NCBI GenBank assembly: GCA_963921795.1
Contig: OY997656.1
Span: 55,188,338-55,252,337 of the forward strand
Source of the DNA: Nannobrachium achirus
Taxonomy: Eukaryota; Chordata; Actinopteri; Myctophiformes; Myctophidae
DNA: 64,000 nt
Direction: 5' to 3'
Part shown: positions 42,764 to 53,912 of the stretch, one piece after another
Layout of the letters: every line of letters begins with the position of its first letter
Numbering within the stretch: the first letter of the stretch is position 1
The notes under the pieces: model-generated
The model's input: only the letters and a program-made list of their open reading frames with translations
Databases searched by the model: none
What the model was told of the DNA's origin: nothing
Program-made: the position numbers and the translations under genes

Positions 42764-42849
42764 ATGGCTCAAGTTGGAGACAGCAGAGACAGTGGGTGTG
42801 AGGAGAGTTCTCCCTTCTCGGGAGACACGTTGATCCATCGTCTGGAACT
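42764..42849 (+). CDS. Putative first exon downstream of TATA box
   Basis: ATG then AQVGDSRDSGCEESSPFSGD and TLIHRLEL, ending at CT/GTAAGTG, a consensus donor. Acidic, Ser-rich, like the start of the 351-aa protein but without clear homology. No downstream exon identified. Confidence 0.45.
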
Positions 42850-43291
42850 GTAAGTGTCCATTTCCTTATCATATCCTTACACGTGCATGTACCTTGATAT
42901 CATGTTATTTAAGGTTAAGGGAAGAGTACCAGGGATGGCCCTCGGGCGATCCTGGTGCCATTCTCAGGGGAGCCGTCCCACCGCCCCCCACCCCACCCCA
43001 AGGGGGTTAAAAAAATAAAAAAAAAAACATAATAAAAAAATGGGACAGGGTAAGGGTTGGGGAATAAAATAAACTATGCCTATTTTAGAAATAAATATTC
43101 TTAAACGACAAAAAAACTAAGAGGAATCAAACTAACCAAATCAAAACAGAAATAACCTAAAATGTGGGTGACTTACATTGGGTCAGTGACGCACACAACT
43201 TAAAACATTTGACTGGTAGTGAACTGGTAACTTGGTAACAAAAAAATAAATAAAATAAATAAATAATATATATATACACAGTATATATATA
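42850..43291. other. Unassigned AT-rich sequence
   Basis: A C/A-rich patch (42970-43000) and A-rich runs. No further exon of the 42764 gene recognised. Confidence 0.45.
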
Positions 43292-43790
43292 TGTTACAGT
43301 ACGTTTGGGTAACTCAGTACGTTCATTGTAAGAGCGCTTGTTTTGTCGTTCACCACACACCAATCACCACCAGATGGCGACGACAGCCATTCACTAGTGA
43401 AGGCGCTGACGTCACTCGTTTGCGACTCTTTCTTTATTTACTAGCCTAGCTCGGCAGTGTTTAGCCATTAGCTTAGCCATTAGCTTACTATGAGCGTTTA
43501 TCGTGGGCTTGCCCAGGCCTTACGGCCTGGGCATAAATATAACGATTGCATTCACCATGGCTTCGCAACTCGCACGGCCCTGGCCCGCTCTTCGCAGCCA
43601 CTCGCGCCTGCGGCGCTCGGGGGCGAAGAGCAGGACCAAGGTCCGCTGGCCTTCGCGCCGCTTGCAATGTCGCGGACAATCGAGCAGCTCCGCCTGGAGG
43701 ACGATGTTGTGGCGACCGCTTGTTCCGCCCCGTGCCGCACGACGAGTGCTCCGTTTCTCGACCGTACTGTTTCTCTATCAAACCGTGACA
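43292..43790 (+). mobile_element. Solo LTR-like element, copy 1
   Basis: Starts TGTTAC and ends GTGACA, the inverted TG..CA dinucleotides of LTRs. Flanks TATA and TACA are a near 4-bp duplication. About 85-90% the same as 49544-50004. It has a GGGCATAAATATAA TATA-like box, GACGTCAC (CRE-like) and a GC-rich downstream part with an open frame (MSVYRGLAQALRPG...) that I take as incidental. No internal retroelement sequence, hence solo. Confidence 0.7.
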
Positions 43791-45424
43791 TACACTAATG
43801 TTCAGCTCTGTTGCTGGCATTCTTTACTCTTCTCTCCTTGTTCTGCACTGACAGAATAACTCTCATCAAGAGCAAGAACCTATTCAGTACAAACAATAAA
43901 AACATCAATAATATTGCTTATGAATGAGCTGGGTGTGGGTGATCCACTTCAGTCTCGGGAGCTCCACAAGACAAACAAAAAATCCTGAAGCTTATTTTAT
44001 TTTTTTCCCTTTTATTCTGGATAATGTCTTGAATCATTGCCGAGTCAGAGTCAGAGTCTGAGTCAGAATCACCTACATTCGGGAAAAAAATCTCAGCTGT
44101 AGGTGATGGTGTGGGCTCTTTTCTTTGGGGGCATGGGATGGTTGTCTGGGTCTGATCGCCATCATTCCGAAGTTAATTTGTAATTCTAGTCAGACGGATT
44201 TCACAAGGGAATAAGAATTCCAGGCTGGAACCACAGGCCGTAAACAAATATGGACGGTGGGAAATATCAGGTGAACCATTGGTTTCTATCAGATCAAAAA
44301 TGAAGCTTTTTTTTTGCCCTGTATGGGTGTCCACCATCATTGTATTAATGGTACATTAATGCCGCCAAAGGTCACGTGCAATCACAGGGATACTTGGGAG
44401 AATGTCTTGAGCTTGGCGAAAATAAAGCACACGAAGAAGCAGCATTGGATCAGAATCGTCACAAGATAGCCACGCCCCTCCAAAAGCACACCCTGCTTTA
44501 ACATCAATTATAAAATTAATGGGAACCTATTTTCACAAAACGCAGCATATCATGGTGATTGAAACTAGACTTTAAACTAGTGACAGGAACCATACAGTAT
44601 TTATCACAATGTTTATTAACAACTTGGGAGCCAAACTCGTTCAGGGACGAGTTATGGCCACAGGTGTCCCCCTGCCAATCTCGTTGAGAGACGAGACAAC
44701 AAAGAGTTAACTGTACAGGCTGTGGCTGCCCTCTGAATGACCCAAGTCCATTACGTCACCCCCCAGCTGCAGGCAGGAAGACAGGGGAAGAAAATGCGAG
44801 GCAGTTTATTGCTTTACATTCTACTTTGAAACATAAGAAGGGCTTTATCTTTGAATGAGGTGAAAAAAGCGCCAGGGAAGCAGAGATCTGATTGTTTTCA
44901 CGGCGACACTTTACCGCGATGGTCGGCCCCGTTTTGGATTATAGTTTCGCGAGCTTTTGTAAACAAAGGGATTATCTTCCTCAATCGTCAATGGACACCC
45001 ACGTGCACACGCACGAAGCTTCCGAGGCACTTCAAAATAAAGCGTAAGTGAATGGTGGCACCAGTAACAGCTAGAAATGTTAGAAACCTTGGCTTCCGTT
45101 GTGTTAAGGCAAGAAAATAAAAAGGAAATTTCGGGTGAAAATAAATGAATGGAGGCCCAGTTAGGCTCGGGCCTTAATTTTCCGGCCCCTTGAGAACTCT
45201 GATATTGACTAGTTTTTAAATGTTTTTATTTGTCCAAAAATTATATTTTAGAAAATTCAACATAACCAAGGCGGAACCAGGGCTGAACAAGGCAGAAGGA
45301 GCCTGCTGGTTGGTCAGTCAGGGACAAACCAGAAAGGCTGACAAAGGGTAAATTAATTCCCATCCATCATGTTGTGGTATTTCTTGGTGCTGGTGCCAAC
45401 AGACATACAGTATGGGCCCCCTGA
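43791..45424. other. Unassigned region with an acidic exon-like segment
   Basis: Minus strand 44030-44090 reads GDSDSDSDSDSAMIQDIIQN after a pyrimidine tract and TGTAG, a possible exon. TCGTTCAGGGACGAGTT and TCTCGTTGAGAGACGAGA (44636-44697) are two small hairpins 50 bp apart. A 66-codon frame at 44851 matches nothing known. Confidence 0.4.
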
Positions 45425-45960
45425 GTTTCTGTATCAGGGGCCCAGCACGTCCCTGGGCGCAGGGCCCCCTGCTGGCCATTGGGAAAAGCGGGACAACTCC
45501 CGAACGGCCGGTTCATTCCTGGCCAGTCCAGGCCGGCCATTAGGAAAACAAAAAAAAAAAAAAAAAAAATGTCGGCCTTCATTCCATTTTCGGGGCTGGG
45601 TGGCCAACAAAGTAAATCGTCACCGTCGGGGCAGAAACCTGGTATCTCCAAGTTTCAAATGTGTACATTTTTTCACAAAGCAAAGCCCTGCTTCATCATA
45701 CAAGGCCGTTGCACAAAAGTAGTGAAAACAGCAGATCTACAAGCCCACAACGCCTCGCGGTGCAAGACGTTGTGTGCTTGTAGATCGGCTGTTTTCACTA
45801 GTTTGAAATCATTTTTAAAATGATAAATACAAAACAAACGGTTTTGGACATACAAGGTTTCCACCCGACAACGACAACTCATGTAATTGGCCCACTGGCT
45901 TGTCACTTGTCATGATCTGAAATGGCAAATCTTTGAGTAGCAGCAGCGCTATAGAGAGAG
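45425..45960 (+). mobile_element. Composite element with MITE family B core
   Basis: CAGGGGCCCAGCACGTCCCTGG-type end (also at 46006), a GGCCGGTTCATTCCTGGCC segment, an A-run, then a full MITE B (CGTCGGGGCAGAAACCTGGT to AAGGTTTCCACCCGACAACG) with a complete recurring hairpin (45721-45801), then AATTGGCCCACTGGCTT. The same composite lies in opposite orientation at 48060-48600. Confidence 0.82.
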
Positions 45961-46651
45961 ATCTCTCTCCATAGCGCGCAAAACTCTTTTTCCCGGGCTG
46001 AATCAGGGGCCCAGCACGTCCCTGGGCGCAGGGCCCCCAGAGTTTCTGTCTACTTCCATTATGAATGCACTGCTGTTGTTGTGAAGAGGCAGAGACAGAG
46101 TTGTCACAGAAGGATCAGCAGTGATCAGTCCTCCAGTGGTCACATACTACTTACTGTACATGGCCGTTCTCTGCAGACAGACACAGACGATGGGCAGCAA
46201 TGTCTTTTCCTCTTAAACTTGAAAACAGAGTTCTAGGAGGTGGGGCTACATTTTCCCGGAAATTGTCTTTTTTTTCCACAGTGCCATGTCCCTGCAAACG
46301 TATTCCCAGCTGAAAAAAAATCTGTTCTATTTCTCCCGCACCGTCGCTTGCGCTTGCAAAAAACAAGATAGAAAAGAATACATCGATTCGGACAACATCA
46401 ACCCTGGATATCCACACATGACCTAGATCACCTAGATCTCCATATATGGAGCTGGTCAATACCTCTACATCTGACCTCACAGACTACATATATGGAAACT
46501 ATACCACAACTATACCACAAGTCCCTTACAGTCTGCAGTATGCAGCCAGCAAGGTTTGTTTGTTTGTCATTTCACATCATGTGTTTATTCGTACAATGTT
46601 TGTAACGTTTCTATTAATGCCAAGCGTTTGTTTATGCTTTATTTTGTGTAG
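45961..46651. other. Unassigned sequence with CCATATATGG copy
   Basis: CTCCATATATGGAGCTGG at about 46438 with CTCTACATCTGACCTCACA, matching the repeat family at 885-940. A 36-codon frame from 46446 lies in this repeat. Confidence 0.5.
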
Positions 46652-46795
46652 TTCCGACGTTGGGTTTTGAATGCCAGCAAGAGAGCAAGAGAGAAGATCA
46701 AAGGCACACAGTGTTACAGGGCCATGCTGAGATTCGACTCCGCAGATGATGCACAAAACGCAATGCTCCAGAACGCAATGCTCCAGATCGACTAG
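46652..46795 (+). pseudogene. Candidate exon of an unrecognised gene
   Basis: TTTATTTTGTGTAG precedes an open frame FRRWVLNASKRAREKIKGTQ, CYRAMLRFDSADDAQNAMLQ, with NAMLQ duplicated before TAG. A basic helical segment is likely. Family unknown. Confidence 0.35.
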
Positions 46796-46834
46796 GGATT
46801 TTCTATCCCACAAAATGGGTTCTTGTGATGGAAG

Positions 46835-47289
46835 CAGGGGCGTCACAAGGGGTAGGAAAGTGGGACTGAGTTACTGGGGCCCAAGTTGGAGGGGCCCTAG
46901 TAACTTTAGCTATTGAAAAATAGCCGATATACAAGCTCACAGCGCGGCACCGAGTGCCGCGCTGCGAGCTTGTAGATCTGCTATTTTTGAAAAGTCATGA
47001 AAATCTGCGCAAATCTTTGAATATTTGTATTTTTTAAGTGAACATTTGTAACTCAAATTTTGCTTCTGGGGGGTCCCTGCATGGAACTAAATATTTTGAG
47101 AGGGGGGGTCCTTCACATGAAAAAGTTTGAGCACCACTAACATGAAAACTTAGGCTTCTTGGCACACATTTTCACCATTTTTCAAAAATAGCAGATCTAC
47201 AAGCTCGCAGCTTTTCAATAGTTAACATTCATGGGGGGCCCGCAGTGAATCCTTGTACCCAGGGCCCAGAATTTGGTGTGACGCCCCTG
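46835..47289 (+). mobile_element. hAT-like MITE family A, complete copy
   Basis: GATGGAAG on both sides (46827-46834 and 47290-47297) is a perfect 8-bp duplication. Ends CAGGGGCGTCACAAGG and GTGTGACGCCCCTG are complementary. Contains a full recurring hairpin (46914-46990) and a half copy (47178-47216). Confidence 0.95.
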
Positions 47290-48059
47290 GATGGAAGAAG
47301 CACTGGAGCTTCAGTTTGACACACATTTTTGCCGAAGGACACTTCGACCCATGGATCATTGGCCTTGGGCTAAATTTCGCCCCCCCCAAAATTGTAAAAA
47401 AGTGATGGGTCATCAACAAATCATCACCTTTCAGAGTTCTGGGGGGCTGATATTTTGCCCTAGGGATGTTTTTCATGCAAAACAAACACTTTCAATGGAT
47501 TCAAAATCATGAAGAACCCCTAGTTTCGACCCCTCACATGCTACTTAAACCACATTTATTTTCTTTTTATAATATTTGTATACTCAAGTCGATGGGACAG
47601 TGTATACAAATGGCTTTACTTTTTTTCGCGCTGTTTCCGACAGAGCAGGCCTCTCATTCTGTGGACCTTAATGACCAAACTAATAGATAAAACAGAAATA
47701 AAAAGTACGGCATGACATCACAGGTCGATCTCCAATTCTGGGTTTGTGGGTCCCTGACTAAATGCATTATGTATGTGACTTTGTTATGGTCCCACCGAAA
47801 GAACATTATTTAGATGACCCCCTTGTATGTTTTAATATTTTGTAATGTGGCCCCCTTTAAAAAACGTTTGACACCCCTGGTATATGGCCCATCAAGATAT
47901 ATATTTTTTTAATTATGTGGTGTCATATATGGCACACTGTGTCATGATATGGCACACTTATCAAGAAAATGAAGACATGTCACTTCATGTCCAAAAGGTT
48001 GCCGACCCCCTGCTCGACTGTGTTTCAACCAGTAGTTAAACAATTGCATCAGTATCGCA
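47290..48059. other. Non-coding region with hAT-type tips
   Basis: TTTGACACCCCTGG at about 47867 and GGTTGCCGACCCCCTG at about 47997 are two hAT-style termini. The block near 47518 matches 7780. No gene seen. Confidence 0.5.
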
Positions 48060-48600
48060 AGGTTGAGAGGTGGGGGAGCCTGGTTTGTTGTTTGTGGGAA
48101 CCACAAACAACAAACACTCAAAGATAGTGTTCTTTGCTACTCAAAGATTTGTGACAAAGTGAGAAGCCAGTGGGCCAATTACATGAGTTATTATATTTCG
48201 TTGTCGTCGGGTGGAAACCTTGTATGTCCAAAACCGCTTGTTTTGTATTTATCATTTTAAAAATGATTTAAACTAGTGAAAACAGCCGATCTACAAGCAC
48301 ACAACGCCTCGCACCGCGAGGCGTTGTGTGCTTGTAGATCTACTGTTTTCACTACTTTTGTGCAACAGCCTTGTATGATGGAGCAGGGCTTTGCTTTGCG
48401 AAAAAATGTACAAATTTGAAACTTGGAGATACAAGGTTTCTGCCCGACAGTGACAATTTACTTTGTTGGCCGCCCAGCCCCCAAAATGGAACAAAGGCCG
48501 ACATTTTATTTATTTTTTTTTCCTAATGGCCGTCCTGGACCGGCCGGGAATGAACCGGCCGTTCCCGCTTTTCCCAATGGCCAGCACGTCCCTGGTCAGT
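48060..48600 (-). mobile_element. Composite MITE B element, inverted copy
   Basis: Reverse complement of 45425-45960 in the same internal order. Its hairpin (48271-48353) is the most perfect in the window, with complementary arms of over 30 bp. Two copies in opposite orientation 2 kb apart could mediate inversion. Confidence 0.85.
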
Positions 48601-49082
48601 GGGGCATACATTGTGCTAAAGACATGCTTTACAAGGTCAGTGGCTGCACCAAGTTTCATCTTGTTTCCAGTGACATGAGAGCTCAACTGTGGCAGTGTCT
48701 TCTCAACATGACCCCCTCTTTCAAATGACCAGAACTGCCTTCCCACCTGGTATATATAGGCCCAGACCCTACCAGCACATCCACACTGAAGGGCTTCATG
48801 GCACTCCCACAATAATTCCAAAAGACACGTAGAACCCATATAACAGCAACAGCATTCACAGACACAGAGTACAAATGTACTACTTGCCTAATACAAGTTA
48901 AAACAGATGTACCAATGAACTAAACACATTCCAAACAACAAACCAAACTACCAAACACACTCCAACCACCCCCCTCTCTCTTCCCAGGCCACTTGGTACA
49001 GCCCCACAAGGTAATTGAGAGTCTTAACGAGATGATTGGCATTAGCTGGAGTCCTGTGCCTGTGGCTGCTAGAAGCTCAGAG
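48601..49082. other. Unassigned sequence
   Basis: No gene or transposon end recognised. Confidence 0.45.
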
Positions 49083-50055
49083 GTCGACAGTAATTAAGTA
49101 CATTTACTTGAGTACTGTTCTTAAGGGCATTGTTTTGCATTACTGCAGTACTGTACCCGTACTTTAATTGAGTATTTATTTTTTTGAGTATTGGATATTT
49201 ATTATATTCCCTCCTCTACATTTCAAAGACAATTATTGTACTTTCGACTCCACTACAGTTGAACTTAAGCCCTATTTCACATATAGTGGAACTAGTTGAT
49301 CTACATGCCCACAGCTTGTAGATCAGCTATTTTCACTATTATGTATATGTTTTTGAAAGTTTAAGGACAATCTTAGACATTTTATTTTGGAAAGATGACA
49401 ACAAAAATGCACTTTGCAATTTCATCTTTTTTTTTTTTTTTTTTTTTTTTTTAATAAGCAAGTACTTTAAAACTAAAGTACACATTTGACAGAGTAACTT
49501 TCACTTTAATGTAGTGTAGTGAATATTTGACCAGGAGTATTTATGTTACGGTTAGTTTGGGTAACTCGGTTAGACTGTGGTAAGAGCGCTTGTTTTGTCG
49601 TTCACCACACACCAATCACCACCAGATGGCGACGACAGCCATTCACTAGTGAAGGCGCTGACATCACTCGTTTGCGACTCTCTATCTTTATTTACTAGCC
49701 TAGCCTAGCCTAGCCTAGCTGGCCCAGGCCTTACGGCCTGGGCATAAATATAATGATTGCATTCACCACGGCTTCGTAACTCGCGCGGCCGGCCCTGGCC
49801 CGCTCTTCGCGGCCACTCGCGCGAAGAGCAGGACCAAGGTCCGCTGGCCTTCGCGCCGCTTGCAATGTCGTGGACAATCGAGCGGCTCCGCCTGGAGGAC
49901 GTTGTTGTGGCGACCGCTTGTTCCGCCCCGTGCCGCACGGCGAGCGCTCCGTTTCTCTATCTAACCGTTTCTCTATCTAACCGTTTCTCTATCTAACCGT
50001 GACATTTATACTTAGACTGGAGTACTGAGGTTGAGAAATGTGTCCACCACTGTAT
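49083..50055. mobile_element. hAT MITE interrupted by an LTR
   Basis: AATTAAGTACATTTACTTGA on the left and GTCCACCACTG on the right are the ends of a common fish hAT MITE (CAGTGGTGGA... and AAGTACATTTACT). The inner TTTACTTGAGTACTG and AAAGTACA motifs are typical. It carries a half-to-full hairpin (49286-49336) and is split by 49544-50004. A remnant of the same family lies near 58740-58800. Confidence 0.75.
49544..50004 (+). mobile_element. Solo LTR-like element, copy 2
   Basis: TGTTACGGTTAG to CTAACCGTGACA, flanked by TTTA on both sides (49540-49543 and 50005-50008), a perfect 4-bp duplication. Differs from copy 1 by a CCTAG expansion near 49700, loss of a GC-rich stretch, and a triplication of TTTCTCTATCTAACCG at the 3' end. 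Nested in the hAT MITE, so younger than it. Confidence 0.82.
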
Positions 50056-50417
50056 AACCAAGAATAGAAACAGTTGCCTTACAGTGTCAATGTGTGCTGA
50101 TTTCAGACTGGCATGTCCATACGGGCCAGCCAGACAACAAGACAATTACTAAATAAAATAGGCATTATAATTTGCTTCATTTGGTGCTGTCATTTTTTTT
50201 CCATTTCCATTGGCACTAGCTGTCATATTATTTGTATTCCCTATTTCAAAGGAATACGTGTTCCATTCGGGAACGGAAGCCTTCCATTATCGTCCCTCCC
50301 TCATTCAATGTTAATTTAATTTCCTCTCTTTTTTTTTTATAATTTAGAGTAGCCAATTAACAGTATTTTTTAACAATCTTTTTCTTCCCAATTTGTTGTA
50401 TCCTACTGACTCCCGCC
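50056..50417. other. Unassigned sequence
   Basis: No gene seen. CTCCCGCC at 50410-50417 is the left target duplication of the next element. Confidence 0.5.
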
Positions 50418-50852
50418 CATAGGCGATTTTAAGGGGTGTCCTAGGGTGCACGTGCACCCCCTGGCCGCCAGGCGGCCATTTTGATTTATTTTTTTTGAAA
50501 AATATTTTTTTTTTTATTTTTTTTTTTAAATAAAAAATATATATATATATATATTTTTTTTTTTGTAATGTAACTTTATTTTATAATTATTAAATAAAAC
50601 AGTGATCGTGATTTGTAAAATGTGCGCAAAAAGAGAGGTGGAGGGGCAAGTATTTCAGCTTGCTTGCTTGCAATGTAAGACCTATCACTGCTTGGCGACG
50701 GCGCTGTTGGCAGACTTGGCAGGCACTGTGGGTGGGCTGTGAGATTAACACCTGTGCTGGCCGGCTCTGATATGATGACACACAATTCCTTGATTTCCTT
50801 ATCTGTTTCCGCCCGCCTAAAACAATATGGATACAGCGGCAGAGCAGCAATA

Positions 50853-53473
50853 ATGGCGAAACGAACTATAAATACAAAGACAATTGACCAATTCTTTATA
50901 AAAAAGAGCAAACCCAGTGCCACAACCGATAATTCATCATCAGGAAATGTGAACACGGGTTCACTCGACACTGACAGTAATGCTAATGAACGCGAACCAG
51001 AGGAGGTGGACGGAGCTTGCAGCAGCAGTGATCCAGCCACCGACATCACTGTGGAAGGCTCGCCGTTGCCGGAGGCCGGGGCCCCGGTTCCTCCACAGCA
51101 AGCAAGCCCCACTCCAGACTCAACTGTTGTTACCCCAGGCCCAGACCCAGAGGAGCCAAATGAAGCCAACTTTGTTCATGAAAGAGACCCTTGCCATGGC
51201 CCGGATAAAGCTAAGCAGTTTTTGGCTTTGGGTCCATATCAGCCAGAAGATGTAGAATGTCCATTAAAGACCGCTGGCGAAAAACAACGCAAATTCAGAA
51301 AGGAGTGGTTTAAAGATTTTGCCTGGCTGGAGTATAGCGTGCGCCATGACCGGGCGTTCTGCTTTCCATGTCGGGCCTTTGGTTCTGAGAACACCGAGCA
51401 AGCTTTCAGGAGGACAGGTAAATAAAGACACATCTCTGTTTACACAATGCTGTTGTACTCCCTCCAAGTGCATAGTCTATTATGTTCCCTTTTTTCAACT
51501 GTTTCGTTATATTGCTTTAATGCTTTGGCAATGTAATCTATGTTTTCTCATGCCAATGAAGCTAATTTAATTTGAATTGAATTTACAGGGTTTCAGGCAT
51601 GGAATAAGGCTAAACAAACTTTTCGTGACCATTCTACAAGAGAGAACCACATTGATGCCTCGGGCAGATGGCAGGGATACCTGGCGTCGCTGGAGAAGGG
51701 AAGCGTCGCGTCAAAATTGGATACCCAGAGACGGGCATTAGTAGAAGACAACCGTGACTATTTACAAGCCGTCATTCAGACGGTTTTATTCTGTGCTCAC
51801 CAGGGAATACCTCTAAGAGGACATGATGAAGGCGAGGACTCTTTAATGTGAGAGAACTCATGCAACTGCGTTCAAATGACAGTGAAGTAATTAGACGGAT
51901 GTTTACCCTGAGAGAGAAGCGCTACACCTACGTCAACAGTGAGTCTCAAAACGAAATTCTTGATTTAATGGCTAAACAAGTGCTAGAAAAAATTGTATCT
52001 GAAGTTAAGAATGCAGGTGTGTTTTCCATAATTGCAGATGAAACAATGGATTTGTCAAAACATGAACAAGTTGCTCTCATTCTCCGTTATGTATCTGAAT
52101 CACTAGAGATTAATGAACGCTTCATTGGGTTTTATCGTACAGAGCTGACTGATGGTGCTTCACTTGCTGCTTTAATTAAAAACACACTGGAAAAATTGGA
52201 CTTAGATATAAACGCTCTGAGGGGCCAGTGTTATGATGGGGCAGCCAGTATGCGTGGTCCTTATAAAGGGGTTGCATCCCGTATCCTAAAAGAAAATCCC
52301 CTTGCTTTCTATGTTCATTGTCATGCGCATATATTGAATTTATGTGTTGTTGACATGGTTTCTAATGTGCCTACAGTCCGAAATGCTTTTGGTACACTTC
52401 AGACACTAAGGAATTTCATTGAGGGCAGTGCTAAGCGCCACGCTGTATTCGAACGAATGACAGCTAGTAAACCATTCGCAGGCGGGGCTGAAACACTCAA
52501 GTCGCTCAGTGACACCCGGTGGAATTGTCGTTTGGAGGCTATAAAAGGAGTGTTAGATAACTATGATGAACTCGTTAATACTCTAGAAGAAATAGCCGAA
52601 TCCAATGATAAAGCAGGTGTAGAAGCAAATTCACTGCTTAAAAATATCCACGATTTCAGCTTTATTTACTGTATGGTCTTCATGCGCAGGGTTTTAACTC
52701 AGACAGATAGTCTAAATAAACTGTTGCAGACAAGAAACTACAAATATGACACTGCATTTGCAACAGTAAAAGCGACTGTTAAAACCATTAAGGATATTAG
52801 AGGGGGAGAGTTTGCTTCTCAGGTTTTCCAGTATGTTAGTCAGATCTGTGAAAGAAATGGTTTTGCTGGTCCTAGTGTGCCACGCAAATCAGTGTTTAAC
52901 ACAGCAGCGGATTATTACCGATGTGATATTCTGTATAGAACACTGGACACACTCATACAACAGCTTGAGGGGCGCTTTTCTGAAAACGATTTTCATATCC
53001 TCCAGTGTCTTGCTGATGTTGTAACCTCAGATAGCCCTCCAGAAAAAAAAAGTGTGACAGACGTATGTCAAACATACACTCTTGATGCAGATGTTCTGAA
53101 AGCTGAAATCTCTGTAATGACTTCCATGTACAGGGAAGAGAATGTGCGCAAAAAAAAAGAAATGGAGGACACGACACTGTTTGAAAAGAAACTTGCTTTT
53201 TTTCAAGAGAAGGGAATGCATAATTCTGATTCATTTGGTACATTAAAACACGTCTACACACTGTACCTCACCATACCAGTTACGAGTGCTTCAGCTGAGC
53301 GCAGCTTCTCTACTTTGAGACAACTAAAAACGTATTTACGGACAACCATGACTGATAAAAGAGTGTCAGATATAGGCATTTTACAGATTGAGAAAATACA
53401 CGAAATTAAAGTGCAGAAAATAATTGAAAGGTTTGCAAGTGCCAAAACCCGGAGGCTGCAGTTCATTGTGTAA
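50853..53473 (+). pseudogene. hAT transposase (TTF zinc finger, hAT dimerisation domain)
   Basis: Start chosen at ATGGCGAAACG (MAKRTINTKTIDQFFIKKSK), typical of ZMYM/TTF-type hAT transposases; an in-frame ATG 114 bp upstream is less likely. A Ser/Pro/Asp-rich linker precedes a TTF-type zinc finger (EWFKDFAWLEYSVRHDRAFC, FPCRAFG). After the intron at 51418-51588 comes GFQAWNKAKQTFRDHS. A frameshift at about 51845, after EGEDSL, breaks the frame; the second part starts NVRELMQLRSNDSEV. RNase-H-like core: IIADETMD (first catalytic Asp), CYDGAASMRG (second Asp), HCHAHILNL, LSDTRWNCR. The C-terminus SASAERSFSTLRQLKTYLRT is the hAT dimerisation region. With the frameshift the copy is probably inactive, though only just so. 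Confidence 0.92.
51418..51588 (+). mobile_element. Intron made of a LINE 3' end
   Basis: Starts GTAAAT and ends TTTACAG, so it has legal splice sites. From about 51429 to 51580 it matches the LINE 3' UTR at 11625-11765 (CTCTGTTTACACAATGCTG, TTTGGCAATGTAA, TTCTCATGCCAAT, TTTGAATTGA). ACAGG occurs on both sides, as a target duplication would. Splicing GT-AG would give the codons for T-G-F-Q-A-W with no change to the frame, matching the usual TGF--W block of this transposase family. Confidence 0.85.
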
Positions 53474-53912
53474 TAAGGATGTGTCTACTATTTGTTTTTG
53501 TGAAATGCTTATTTGACACTGTAAATGACTGCTTGATTGCTTGATGAATGATGATTAACTTGATGTTTGGCTTTGCTGCCTCTGTCTGCAAAATAAGTAA
53601 ATAAATCCTATACTAGACATGCTCATGGTGTCTAGAAAAAGAAGCACCTGTTTTACACTTTTTTTGTTTATATTGTGTTACATTTGGGTACAAAATTAAC
53701 TGCAGAAATCCGCTAAAACAACATTACAAAACCGCTAATATCCGCAATTTGCGCGCACGCGAACGTCGTGCACGCGCGCTGCGCGCGCGTGCATGAGGCG
53801 CGGGCGTGCATGAGGTAATAGAGGTCGTGCACCCCCTGCTGGAAGAGGCTAGAATCGCCTATGCTCCCGCCCAACTCTCCCCGCTGACAGGTGCTACCCC
53901 CAGTCCGTAGGA

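Larger units (their letters stand above)
50418..53863 (+). mobile_element. Complete hAT DNA transposon, 3446 bp
   Basis: CTCCCGCC occurs directly on both sides (50410-50417 and 53864-53871), a perfect 8-bp duplication. Terminal repeats CATAGGCGATTTTA and TAGAATCGCCTATG match with one mismatch over 14 bp. Subterminal GTGCACCCCCTG is repeated at both ends. It contains the transposase gene at 50853-53473. Overall architecture is that of an autonomous hAT element with one frameshift. Confidence 0.96.

Noticed and set aside
23435-42849. Identification as a known giant fish transposon fused to a herpesvirus
   Set aside because: I considered this because of compact GC-rich genes, but no recognisable herpesvirus or piggyBac protein motif is visible, so it is not claimed.
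43490-43859. Overlapping 80-118 codon frames in the LTR-like element
   Set aside because: GC-rich sequence with several overlapping frames on both strands; the second copy (49544-50004) does not preserve them and has ACG where one start codon would be.
46446-46553. 36-codon N-terminus MELVNTSTSDLTDYIYGNYT upstream of the 46652 exon
   Set aside because: It lies within the dispersed CCATATATGG repeat also present at 885-940, so it is probably not an exon.
50739-50852. Upstream in-frame ATG for the hAT transposase
   Set aside because: Family members typically begin close to the K-R-x-I-x-x-F(F) motif, so ATG at 50853 was chosen.
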